Of a DNA stretch of 17,620 bases, positions 1 through 5,930 are shown piece by piece. Positions within the stretch are counted from its first letter, which is position 1. Each line of letters begins with the position of its first letter. The notes under the pieces are model-generated. The model ran no database searches. It was not told where the DNA came from and was given only the letters and a program-made list of their open reading frames with translations. The DNA is from Spirochaetia bacterium (GTDB lineage Bacteria; Spirochaetota; Spirochaetia; Treponematales; Breznakiellaceae), in NCBI GenBank assembly GCA_026002265.1, contig BOBG01000036.1, positions 1 through 17,620 of the forward strand, in the 5' to 3' direction. The translations under genes and the position numbers were made by a program.

Positions 1-88
1 TCATCTTGTCAAATGTATCCGGTTTTACCCCGTACAGCCGCTTAAATACTACCGCCTTGGCGTCAGACGCCTGTTTCCCTCTTCCCAT
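1..88 (-). CDS. IS5-like DDE transposase, N-terminal fragment (runs off left edge)
   Basis: The minus strand opens with ATG at 88 and stays open to base 1, giving 29 codons. The peptide starts MGRGKQASDAKAV and continues VFKRLYGVKPDTFDKM. The segment F-K-R-L-x-G-V-K-P-x-T-F-x-K-M resembles the N-terminal helix-turn-helix that precedes the DDE domain in IS5-type transposases, where phrases such as FKRLTGVKPETFEKM are typical. The DDE catalytic core would lie outside the window. The ORF overlaps, in a different frame, the last 26 bases of the broken REP-associated transposase on the same strand, as expected if this element inserted into that gene. There is no strong Shine-Dalgarno sequence before the ATG, only AAGGC, and low-level expression is common for transposases. 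The family call rests on a short stretch and is moderately sure; an intact product cannot be shown. Confidence 0.6.
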   Translation of the reverse strand, partial: MGRGKQASDAKAVVFKRLYGVKPDTFDKM

Positions 89-125
89 GCCTTGTTATAT
101 CATTTTTTGAGTTAGAGAACAAGTC
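1..125 (-). mobile_element. Left-edge insertion sequence, 5' end only (IS5-like)
   Basis: The element is inferred from the transposase start at 88 and from the abrupt loss of family-like sequence in the neighbouring transposase gene near 123-128. The outer end would read, on the minus strand, GACTTGTTCTCTAACTC and onward, leaving about 35 bases of untranslated leader. The other end is outside the window, so terminal inverted repeats and a target-site duplication cannot be checked, and the boundary is approximate. Confidence 0.45.
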
Positions 126-485
126 TACTGTTATAAAATCTTCATCGTCAATGATCTCTCGCGAGAAAAACCGATCTCCCCACAAGTGTCCTGTTTTTCC
201 ATATTTATGATTCCACCGGATTGCAAGGACCATTTTGATCCATTTCATTATAACGGATAGGCTTTGCCCAAGTTCCGGTGTGATCAAAAAGTGGAAATGA
301 TTATCCATGATGCAGAAGTTGTGAAGCTCGAACTTATAATTTTTTTTCGTTTTCGCCTCCTCAATAACTGTTAAAAACAGTTCCTTGTCTTTATCATCCT
401 GTAAATCAAATGCTTTCCGGTTGATCTCCGAAGCGACATGGTACGTTTTTCCCTTGCTTATATCCCCACGTTCTGGACGCGCCAT
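63..485 (-). pseudogene. REP-associated tyrosine transposase (RAYT, Y1/HUH), C-terminus lost
   Basis: This is a Transposase_17/IS200-like single-strand transposase of the RAYT type, which acts on short REP sequences. The start at 485 (MARPERG) is preferred over an ATG at 509 because GAGGAGG lies just upstream of it. Recognisable parts are the N-terminal YHVASEINRK strand, the HUH motif N-H-F-H-F-L (His63, His65) and the G-H-L-W-G-D-R-F-F-S-R segment. Family members then continue after FITV into a helix containing Y-I-x-x-N-P-V, which carries the catalytic tyrosine. Here the protein instead reads DLFSNSKND and onward to a stop at 63. The nucleophile helix and the rest of the C-terminus, perhaps 40-60 residues, are therefore missing. 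The junction at about 123-128 coincides with the IS-like element. HUH family membership is fairly sure, and loss of activity is inferred. Confidence 0.75.
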
Positions 486-591
486 AAATTCCTCCTCGAC
501 CGCCAGCAAGTACGAAGTACACGGCGATCAAAGAAAGTACGGGGCGAAGTGATACTTTTGATTCAGTTTTTCGGAATTTTTTTTGAATTTT

Positions 592-607
592 GGGGACAGA
601 CCTCCGG
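592..607 (-). repeat. REP-like motif, copy 1
   Basis: On the minus strand this reads CCGGAGGTCTGTCCCC. It lies about 107 bases upstream of the RAYT start on the same strand as that gene. Its upstream flank on that strand (AATT, then TATATAT, then GAAAATAGATA) matches the flank of the copy at 4531, so the repeated unit is longer than the core. REP-type sequences next to a RAYT gene are typical of that family. No long hairpin is evident in the core. Confidence 0.55.
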
Positions 608-658
608 TATCTATTTTCAATATATATAATTAATAGATAGACAAGCAATTTTTATATC

Positions 659-687
659 TTGACAACCGGTAACATTGTATCTAAAAT
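659..687 (+). promoter_or_regulatory. Sigma70-type promoter for the secreted protein-mutL unit
   Basis: TTGACA at 659-664 and TAAAAT at 682-687 are separated by 17 bases, an almost ideal vegetative promoter. Initiation would fall near 694, leaving a leader of about 50 bases before the ATG at 746. The upstream in-frame TTG at 659 lies inside the -35 box, which argues against it as a translation start. This promoter probably drives the secreted protein and mutL. Confidence 0.7.
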
Positions 688-745
688 ATTCGATAGATAC
701 TTTATAACTGAGATTGATGCGGCTTGTTTTTACTGGAGGGCAGGT

Positions 746-1567
746 ATGCGGAAGGTTGTTTTTACTATCGTGTTTTTTGCAATTGTTTTTCCGGTGTTTT
801 CACAAACATTTTTTGGAACAACATTAACGTATGCAATAACTCATAATTATAATCGTTATCAAGTGGATATTGAAAATATTTATACTAAATTTAAAGTACG
901 ATTCTATATAGCACATAATATGGAAACAATATATGATATCCGTGCAAGTTCGCCTAATTCATCAGTAAAAAGAATAGGAACAGCCGATATTTACGCGGAT
1001 CAATTTAAACAAATAATTTCCGGATTTTTAGATTCTGAGGGATCAAGCGATGATAGGGTATGGACTAATCAAAGTGTAGCATTGGCTGCGATCATTTCCG
1101 GATATATACAGGAAAGGCTAGTGCCTCACCCCGTTATTCAGGTTAAACCAGAAAAAATCCCGGTAAAAACGTCATGGTCAAAATCAGATTTGCAGAATAT
1201 GTACCTTAATTATTTACAGGAAGAAGGGTACCGGCCGAATATTGATGAAGATGGCGATGTACATTTTAAATCGGAAGGCGATAATTACTATATCATTGTC
1301 AATGATGATGATCCGGAATTTTTCCAATTATTGTATCCCAATTTCTGGGAAATTGAGTCAGAGGACGAGAGAATAGATGTGGCGCTTGCGGCATCCTATG
1401 CAACGATGCAGACTAAAGTTGCAAAAATATATCTCACCGATTATGATGACACATCAGTTTCTGTTGAAATTTATTTGAATAATCCGGAAGATTTTAAAAC
1501 AATGTTCCCCCGGATGCTTAGTGCGATTGATACTGCACTCAATGCTTTTTACGAATGGATGGATTAA
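746..1567 (+). CDS. Secreted orphan protein with a possible YbjN-like C-terminal domain
   Basis: The product is 273 residues and I do not recognise the full-length family. The start at 746 is chosen because GGAGG lies 7 bases upstream and because it yields a clean signal peptide: MRK, a hydrophobic run VVFTIVFFAIVFPVF, then S-Q as a likely cleavage site. The mature protein is probably periplasmic. The C-terminal half, from about residue 155, alternates helix and strand (YLNYLQEEGY..., DGDVHFKSEGDNYYIIV, VAKIYLTDYDDTSVSVEIYL, and a final helix). This pattern recalls the YbjN / type III chaperone-like fold, but that is pattern recognition only. The gene is visibly more AT-rich than mutL. It lies 9 bases upstream of mutL and probably shares its transcript, though no functional link to mismatch repair is evident. 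Confidence 0.75.
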   Translation: MRKVVFTIVFFAIVFPVFSQTFFGTTLTYAITHNYNRYQVDIENIYTKFKVRFYIAHNMETIYDIRASSPNSSVKRIGTADIYADQFKQIISGFLDSEGSSDDRVWTNQSVALAAIISGYIQERLVPHPVIQVKPEKIPVKTSWSKSDLQNMYLNYLQEEGYRPNIDEDGDVHFKSEGDNYYIIVNDDDPEFFQLLYPNFWEIESEDERIDVALAASYATMQTKVAKIYLTDYDDTSVSVEIYLNNPEDFKTMFPRMLSAIDTALNAFYEWMD

Positions 1568-1576
1568 GGATTTTTT

Positions 1577-3307
1577 GTGAGTGAAGGACTGATCCGGATT
1601 TTGCCGCCGGAAGAAGCTAGGAACATTGCGGCCGGAGAAGTGGTTGACCGGCCTGCCGCGCTCGTGCGGGAATTTTTGGATAATGCAATCGATGCGGGCG
1701 CGACTCTGATCGAAATTGCTATAACGGGCGGCGGTTCAAAGTGTATTGAAATTCGTGATAACGGTACCGGTATGGAAAAAGAGGATCTGGAACTCTGCTA
1801 CCTCGACCATGCAACGAGTAAAATACGTTCGATGGCGGATCTTGGCAGGGCCCGGACTCTTGGTTTTCGCGGCGAGGCATTGTCCGCGGCCACTGCGGTT
1901 TCGCGCCTTTCAATCGTGAGTAGTACTGACGGCAGCCATGCGTGGAAACTTAATGTCGGATCCGGTGTGCCGGTGTCCATTGAACAAACGAGTCGATCCC
2001 AAGGTACTACGGTGACGGCTGCCGGAATTTTTGACGATATACCGGCCCGGAAACGATTTCTTAAACGGGACGGCACTGAAGCTTCAGTATGTAAAAATGC
2101 TTTTCTTGAAAAAGCTCTCGCATTTCCGTCTATCAGCTTCCGGTTTTTTCAAGATAATGCGCTTAAAATGTTTCTTCCGGTCCATAGATCTCTTAAAGAA
2201 CGTTTTGCTTCGATTGAAGTTGAAGCTATGCAGACGAATTTTCTCCATGAGATTGCTGCGGCTGGCGAACATTTTCAACTGCGTATTGTGATCGGTGGAT
2301 CTGAAATTGCTATGGCAACACGGCGTAAACAGTACATTTTTGCCAACGGCCGGCGGATTGACGATCCTGCCCTGATGCAGGCTTTGGAGTACGGTGTGCA
2401 GGGCTGGTTTCCGAATAACACGCACCCGGTTGGAGCTGTGTACTTGAATGTCGATCCGGAATATGCTGATTTTAATATTCATCCGGCCAAGCGGGAGGCA
2501 CGTTTTGTTGACAGTGCCGCGATTCACCATACTGTTACGGAATCACTCCGGGCTTTGATTCACCCCTATCTCGCGCGTCCGGAACAGATTCCGGTCATAA
2601 AGGGATTCGACGAATATGAAATATTGAAAGCAATTCCGGCCATAGTGCAGAATCCGGCAGCGCTTGCAGAACGTGCCCTTCAAAAAGCAATTCCAAAAGA
2701 TCCGGATTTCACACTTGTTACACGAAACAATCTAGAAACCCTTGAGGTGAAAGAACCAAAAGCTCATTATGATATGCAGTACCGGGGTCACATTTTCGGG
2801 CTGTTTTTTCTTATTGAGCAAGATGACCGGCTTTTTATCATCGATCAGCATGCCGCGCATGAACGAATACTCTATGATGAATTTCTTTCCAAAGCAATTC
2901 CCCGGCAGGAACTCCTTGTAGCACTTCCATTTGAAACCGGTAGTGCTGAAGATGATGCTTTTTTGAAAAAACATCAACCGGATTTTGAGCGCTTGGGTAT
3001 TGTGATTGTACCGGCCGGCGGGGCATGGCGTATCGAGTCGCTTCCGGAACAGTGGCGTAAGAGTGACCATGAAACGATTCAGGCGATTCTCGATCTCAAA
3101 AATGCCCCGGAAAATATGGCGGAACGCTGGGCAGCGACCCTTGCCTGTCACCGGGCAGTCAAAGATGGAGATAGAATCGGTGAGGGTTTTGCTCTATCTC
3201 TCGCTAAATCGGTACTTTCAATGCCGGATCCTCGGTGCCCCCATGGACGTCCGCTGTGGTTTGAGCTGACAAAAGATGCATTGTGTAAACTAGTGCAGCG
3301 ACAGTGA
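1577..3307 (+). CDS. mutL: DNA mismatch repair protein MutL (endonuclease type)
   Basis: MutL links mismatch recognition by MutS to strand incision and excision. The protein has 576 residues and starts at GTG 1577, with AAGGA six bases upstream. The GHKL ATPase domain is clear: E-F-L-D-N-A-I-D-A-G-A (Glu32, Asn36), D-N-G-T-G-M at 61-66, A-T-S-K-I near 79-83 and G-F-R-G-E-A-L from 96. The transducer domain contains FANGRRIDDP and FNIHPAKREARF. The C-terminal domain carries the nuclease metal site found in MutL proteins of bacteria lacking MutH: D-Q-H-A-A-H-E-R-I-L-Y-D-E at 423-435, A-C-H-R at 523-526 and C-P-H-G-R-P at 554-559. The last acidic residue of the DQHA-x2-E-x4-E motif is Asp instead of Glu, with a Glu directly after it. 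The interdomain linker is short. The gene follows the secreted orphan by 9 bases and no mutS is nearby. Confidence 0.95.
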   Translation: MSEGLIRILPPEEARNIAAGEVVDRPAALVREFLDNAIDAGATLIEIAITGGGSKCIEIRDNGTGMEKEDLELCYLDHATSKIRSMADLGRARTLGFRGEALSAATAVSRLSIVSSTDGSHAWKLNVGSGVPVSIEQTSRSQGTTVTAAGIFDDIPARKRFLKRDGTEASVCKNAFLEKALAFPSISFRFFQDNALKMFLPVHRSLKERFASIEVEAMQTNFLHEIAAAGEHFQLRIVIGGSEIAMATRRKQYIFANGRRIDDPALMQALEYGVQGWFPNNTHPVGAVYLNVDPEYADFNIHPAKREARFVDSAAIHHTVTESLRALIHPYLARPEQIPVIKGFDEYEILKAIPAIVQNPAALAERALQKAIPKDPDFTLVTRNNLETLEVKEPKAHYDMQYRGHIFGLFFLIEQDDRLFIIDQHAAHERILYDEFLSKAIPRQELLVALPFETGSAEDDAFLKKHQPDFERLGIVIVPAGGAWRIESLPEQWRKSDHETIQAILDLKNAPENMAERWAATLACHRAVKDGDRIGEGFALSLAKSVLSMPDPRCPHGRPLWFELTKDALCKLVQRQ

Positions 3308-3335
3308 TAGTCCCTTCAACAGCTTTTCACCGGAA

Positions 3336-3363
3336 TTGATATTCAGGACATCTTGCATAAAAT
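3336..3363 (+). promoter_or_regulatory. Promoter for tRNA-Pro and trpS
   Basis: TTGATA at 3336-3341 and TAAAAT at 3358-3363 are 16 bases apart, each one mismatch from consensus. Transcription would begin near 3370, about 23 bases before the mature tRNA. No promoter can fit between the tRNA and trpS, so this one probably serves both. Confidence 0.55.
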
Positions 3364-3392
3364 AAAAAAATAAGTAATTATGAATCTGTATC

Positions 3393-3465
3393 CGGGATGT
3401 AGCCTAGTGGCTAAGGCGCTTGCTTTGGGAGCAAGAGATCGGCGGTTCAAATCCGCCCATCCCGA
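3393..3465 (+). tRNA. tRNA-Pro (anticodon UGG)
   Basis: A complete 73-base cloverleaf can be drawn by eye. The acceptor stem pairs CGGGATG with CATCCCG. The D arm is GCCT/AGGC with an 8-base loop. The anticodon arm is CTTGC/GCAAG with loop TTTGGGA, giving anticodon TGG. The variable loop is AGATC, and the T arm is GGCGG/CCGCC with loop TTCAAAT. The discriminator is A at 3465. The 3' CCA is not encoded, since the next bases are AATGA, so CCA must be added after end processing. The trpS start codon begins at 3467, one base beyond the tRNA. Confidence 0.95.
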
Positions 3466-3466
3466 A

Positions 3467-4462
3467 ATGAAAAAAATTGTGCTTACCGGCATCAAACCGA
3501 CGGGAACACTGCATATCGGCAATTATTTTGGAGCCATTACGCAGGCAATTTCGCTCGCACAGGACTATGATGCCCGGTATTTTATTGCTGATTACCATGC
3601 GCTCAACATAATGAAAGATCCGAAAGTGCTTTCCGCAGCGATCCGGGGAGTTGCCGCGGGGTGGCTGGCGGCCGGTTTAGATCCGGAAAAGATTATTTTT
3701 TACCGGCAGAGTTCGATTCCGGAAACATTTGAACTGACAACGATGCTGATGGCCTTTACTGCAAAAGGTTTAATGAACCGCGCTCATGCATATAAAGCAT
3801 CAGTACAAGAAAATATTGAAAAAAATGTGGATCCGGATGCCGGTGTCAATATGGGATTATTTACCTATCCGGTGTTAATGGCCGCGGACATTCTCCTGTT
3901 TGATTCTGATCTTGTACCGGTCGGCAAGGACCAGGCGCAGCATATCGAGATGGCACAAGACATTGCACAAGCTGTTAATTTTTGTTATCAGCAGGAAGTC
4001 CTTCATATTCCGCAGCCTTTTTTCCGTGACGATGCAGCGGTTGTGCCGGGGCTTGATGGCCGGAAAATGAGTAAAAGCTATAACAATACCATTCCGATTT
4101 TTGCGCCGGAACAGGATCTCCGGAAACTGATTATGCGGATGCCGACTAATTCTCAAACTGTTGACGAGCCGAAGGATCCGGATTCTTCTTCCATTTATCA
4201 ACTGTACCGGCTGTGTGCTACGGCTGGTGAGCAGCAGACTCTGGCAACTCGTTACCGGGCCGGTGGAATGGGTTGGGGTGCAGCTAAAGAGGAGTTGTTC
4301 ATGGCGCTTAACCGGACTCTGAGCCCGCTCCGGAATACATTCAACGATCTGATCAAAGATCCGGAATATCTTGACCGGATTCTGTCGGACGGTGCAGAAA
4401 GGGCCCGACCTATTGCGGCTGCGACTGTTGCCCGGTTTAGAAAAGCTGCCGGTATTGATTAA
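3467..4462 (+). CDS. trpS: Tryptophanyl-tRNA synthetase
   Basis: This class I synthetase charges tRNA-Trp. It has 331 residues, normal for bacterial TrpRS. The start MKKIVLTGIKPTGTLHIGNY places the HIGH-type motif (H-I-G-N) at 16-19; the K-M-S-K-S loop is at 200-204. V-G-K-D-Q-A-Q-H-I-E-M, FIADYHALN and the MNRAHAYKA segment also fit TrpRS. The reading frame stays open upstream through the tRNA to an ATG at 3380, but that 29-residue extension is encoded by the tRNA and is not family-like. The true start is 3467. No Shine-Dalgarno sequence is visible at the normal distance; the nearest purine run, GGCGG, is 21 bases upstream inside the tRNA T stem. Processing of the tRNA 3' end would leave a single base before AUG. 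Confidence 0.95.
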   Translation: MKKIVLTGIKPTGTLHIGNYFGAITQAISLAQDYDARYFIADYHALNIMKDPKVLSAAIRGVAAGWLAAGLDPEKIIFYRQSSIPETFELTTMLMAFTAKGLMNRAHAYKASVQENIEKNVDPDAGVNMGLFTYPVLMAADILLFDSDLVPVGKDQAQHIEMAQDIAQAVNFCYQQEVLHIPQPFFRDDAAVVPGLDGRKMSKSYNNTIPIFAPEQDLRKLIMRMPTNSQTVDEPKDPDSSSIYQLYRLCATAGEQQTLATRYRAGGMGWGAAKEELFMALNRTLSPLRNTFNDLIKDPEYLDRILSDGAERARPIAAATVARFRKAAGID

Positions 4463-4530
4463 CGGTTTCAATCAATCTAACCAATGATTTTCAAAATTTT
4501 CCCGTAATTGTATATATACAAAAGAGATAT

Positions 4531-4544
4531 GGAGGTCTGTCCCC
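4531..4544 (+). repeat. REP-like motif, copy 2
   Basis: GGAGGTCTGTCCCC, followed by AAATTT as in copy 1 (CCCCAAAATTC). The upstream flank contains AATTGTATATATACA and AAAAGAGATAT, aligning with the minus-strand flank of copy 1. Within it, TGTATATATACA at 4509-4520 is a perfect 12-base palindrome. The motif lies 14 bases upstream of a promoter -35 box. Confidence 0.55.
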
Positions 4545-4558
4545 AAATTTTTTTTACT

Positions 4559-4586
4559 TTGAAAGAATCAAAATGAGTGCTATACT
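4559..4586 (+). promoter_or_regulatory. Promoter for the exported orphan and rhomboid genes
   Basis: TTGAAA at 4559-4564 and TATACT at 4581-4586 are 16 bases apart, each one mismatch from consensus. Initiation would fall near 4593, giving a very short leader before the ATG at 4606 in which the ribosome-binding AAGGGAG is right at the 5' end. The in-frame ATG at 4573 lies inside the promoter and is unlikely to be used. Confidence 0.5.
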
Positions 4587-4605
4587 TAATGTAAGGGAGC
4601 AAAAT

Positions 4606-5175
4606 ATGCGGCGTGTTTTTTTAATTTGTATGGTGGCGGTGGCGGCTAATGGATATGCAGATTTCGCCTGGTCCTTAGGTGAAATTGGATTTGATGTTGC
4701 ATCAAATGCCGCACACATTTTTAATGGGAATAGTGATTCTACTGTTGCCTTCAACTTGTCAGTGGTAAAATTTAATTTTTTTGATTCAAAAACTGGGTTT
4801 GGAATCGGAACGAGTGTTTTTGATATGCGGGAATACAGGGATTATGTGTATGTAATGTCTTTTTTACCGGTTGAAGTTTTTTGGACGCCTTTTGTGTGGG
4901 GGAAAAATGTTTTTATCACTGCCGGAATCTATGCCCGCGGTGGGTGGTATTTCGGAGATGATATGATTGTAAAAGATGGATTTTACGGCGCGGCCGGCGC
5001 AAAGTTTTCTCTTGCATCAAGAGCAATTGGCCTCACAAAATCAAAAGAATCTGGGCATTATTATATGAGCGGTTCGGTATTTATTGAGTGGACAACCGCG
5101 GGAAAGTACCGGATCGGTTTAACACTTGATAATGCAATCTGGTTGCTTACTACCTTGCTAGCCTGGTGGCACTAG
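4606..5175 (+). CDS. Small exported orphan protein, possibly outer-membrane or periplasmic beta-rich
   Basis: I do not recognise this 189-residue protein. The start at 4606 has AAGGGAG upstream and gives a signal peptide, MRRVFLICMVAVAANGYA, cut probably after G-Y-A. The mature part has alternating hydrophobic and aromatic stretches with glycines (FGIGTSVFDM, FITAGIYARGGWYF, FYGAAGAKFSLA, SGSVFIEWTTAGKYRIGLTL). This resembles antiparallel beta strands of a small outer-membrane barrel. It ends with a hydrophobic, tryptophan-rich tail, LLTTLLAWWH. No cysteine-based lipobox is present at the end of the signal peptide. The rhomboid gene follows after 7 bases, so the two are likely cotranscribed. 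The barrel interpretation is inference. Confidence 0.7.
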   Translation: MRRVFLICMVAVAANGYADFAWSLGEIGFDVASNAAHIFNGNSDSTVAFNLSVVKFNFFDSKTGFGIGTSVFDMREYRDYVYVMSFLPVEVFWTPFVWGKNVFITAGIYARGGWYFGDDMIVKDGFYGAAGAKFSLASRAIGLTKSKESGHYYMSGSVFIEWTTAGKYRIGLTLDNAIWLLTTLLAWWH

Positions 5176-5182
5176 GTGTACC

Positions 5183-5788
5183 ATGAAAACTTATTCTTAC
5201 TCATATAAAAATACAGCATTGGTGCTTATTGGAATAACAATTGCTGCATTTATCATGCAGCAGATGGTGCCTATTTCAAGTTATTTTCTTGCACTCAATA
5301 CCACTTTGGTAATGAGTGGTTGGGTCTGGCAGTTTGTGACGTATATGTTTGCACACGGCGGGATAACTCATTTACTCTGCAATATGCTGGCACTTTTTAT
5401 CTTTGGAGTACCGGTTGAACGCGAGATCGGAAGTAAAGAATTTCTCCTTTATTATTTTACAACCGGTATTCTGGCCGGCATCTTTTCCTTTATTATATAT
5501 TTTTTAACCGGAGCGGATAATGTGTTTCTTTTAGGCGCCTCCGGTGCAATTTTTGCTGTACAACTTGCCTACGCAATATTATTTCCGAATTCTGTGATCC
5601 ATATTTGGGGAATCCTGCCCCTCCGGGCGCCGGTTATGGTACTCGGTTATACTGCGCTCGAAATTTTTTTATCGTTTACCGGCACTCAAAGCGGCGTTGC
5701 ACACTTGACCCATTTAGCCGGTTTCGGCGTTGGGTGGATGTATTTTATAACCAGGTTACATCGTAACCCATGGCACTCGTTCCGGTAA
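5183..5788 (+). CDS. Rhomboid-family intramembrane serine protease
   Basis: Rhomboids cut transmembrane segments inside the membrane using a Ser-His dyad. This 201-residue protein has about six hydrophobic segments. It shows the family marks in order: F-A-H-G-G-I-T-H-L-L-C-N-M (His58, His63, Asn67) in the second segment, G-A-S-G with nucleophile Ser120, and H-L-T-H-L-A-G-F-G-V-G-W with catalytic His177. The usual GxSG and HxxxN elements are intact, so it is predicted to be active. The start ATG at 5183 has AGGTG upstream. It lies 7 bases after the exported orphan; a functional link is possible but not shown. Length fits the minimal six-helix bacterial form without extra domains. Confidence 0.9.
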   Translation: MKTYSYSYKNTALVLIGITIAAFIMQQMVPISSYFLALNTTLVMSGWVWQFVTYMFAHGGITHLLCNMLALFIFGVPVEREIGSKEFLLYYFTTGILAGIFSFIIYFLTGADNVFLLGASGAIFAVQLAYAILFPNSVIHIWGILPLRAPVMVLGYTALEIFLSFTGTQSGVAHLTHLAGFGVGWMYFITRLHRNPWHSFR

Positions 5789-5908
5789 TTTTTCTAAATA
5801 AGGAATAAAACAGGATACGGATTTCTATGAATTAAAGTATAAACCCGCGGACGCATTCTCATGCAGTCGGTTAACTACTTTCATACAAAAAAAGTTGCGC
5901 GGTCCGGA

Positions 5909-5920
5909 ATTCCATGGAAT
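5909..5920 (+). promoter_or_regulatory. Perfect palindrome just upstream of the pullulanase start
   Basis: ATTCCATGGAAT is a perfect 12-base inverted repeat ending 10 bases before the pullulanase ATG, where a ribosome-binding site would normally lie. No good Shine-Dalgarno sequence or convincing promoter was found in 5789-5930. It could be an operator, but a chance palindrome of this length cannot be excluded. Confidence 0.25.
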
Positions 5921-5930
5921 ACTCTTAAAT

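Noticed and set aside
438..648. Short open frames on both strands between the RAYT gene and the promoter at 659
   Set aside because: They overlap the RAYT start or the REP-like motif, show no family features and have no ribosome-binding sites.
2084..3151. Several minus-strand open frames up to 148 codons inside mutL
   Set aside because: They lie wholly inside a well-supported gene, lack recognisable domains and ribosome-binding sites, and reflect codon use of mutL.
3380..3466. Upstream in-frame extension of trpS starting at ATG 3380
   Set aside because: The 29 extra residues are encoded by the tRNA gene, have no Shine-Dalgarno sequence and do not match TrpRS, whose N-terminus fits the ATG at 3467.
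3404..3598. Minus-strand ORF of 64 codons containing GGFEPPISCSQSK
   Set aside because: It is the antisense of the tRNA-Pro gene and the trpS start. Such peptides are a well-known false annotation produced by reading tRNA genes backwards.
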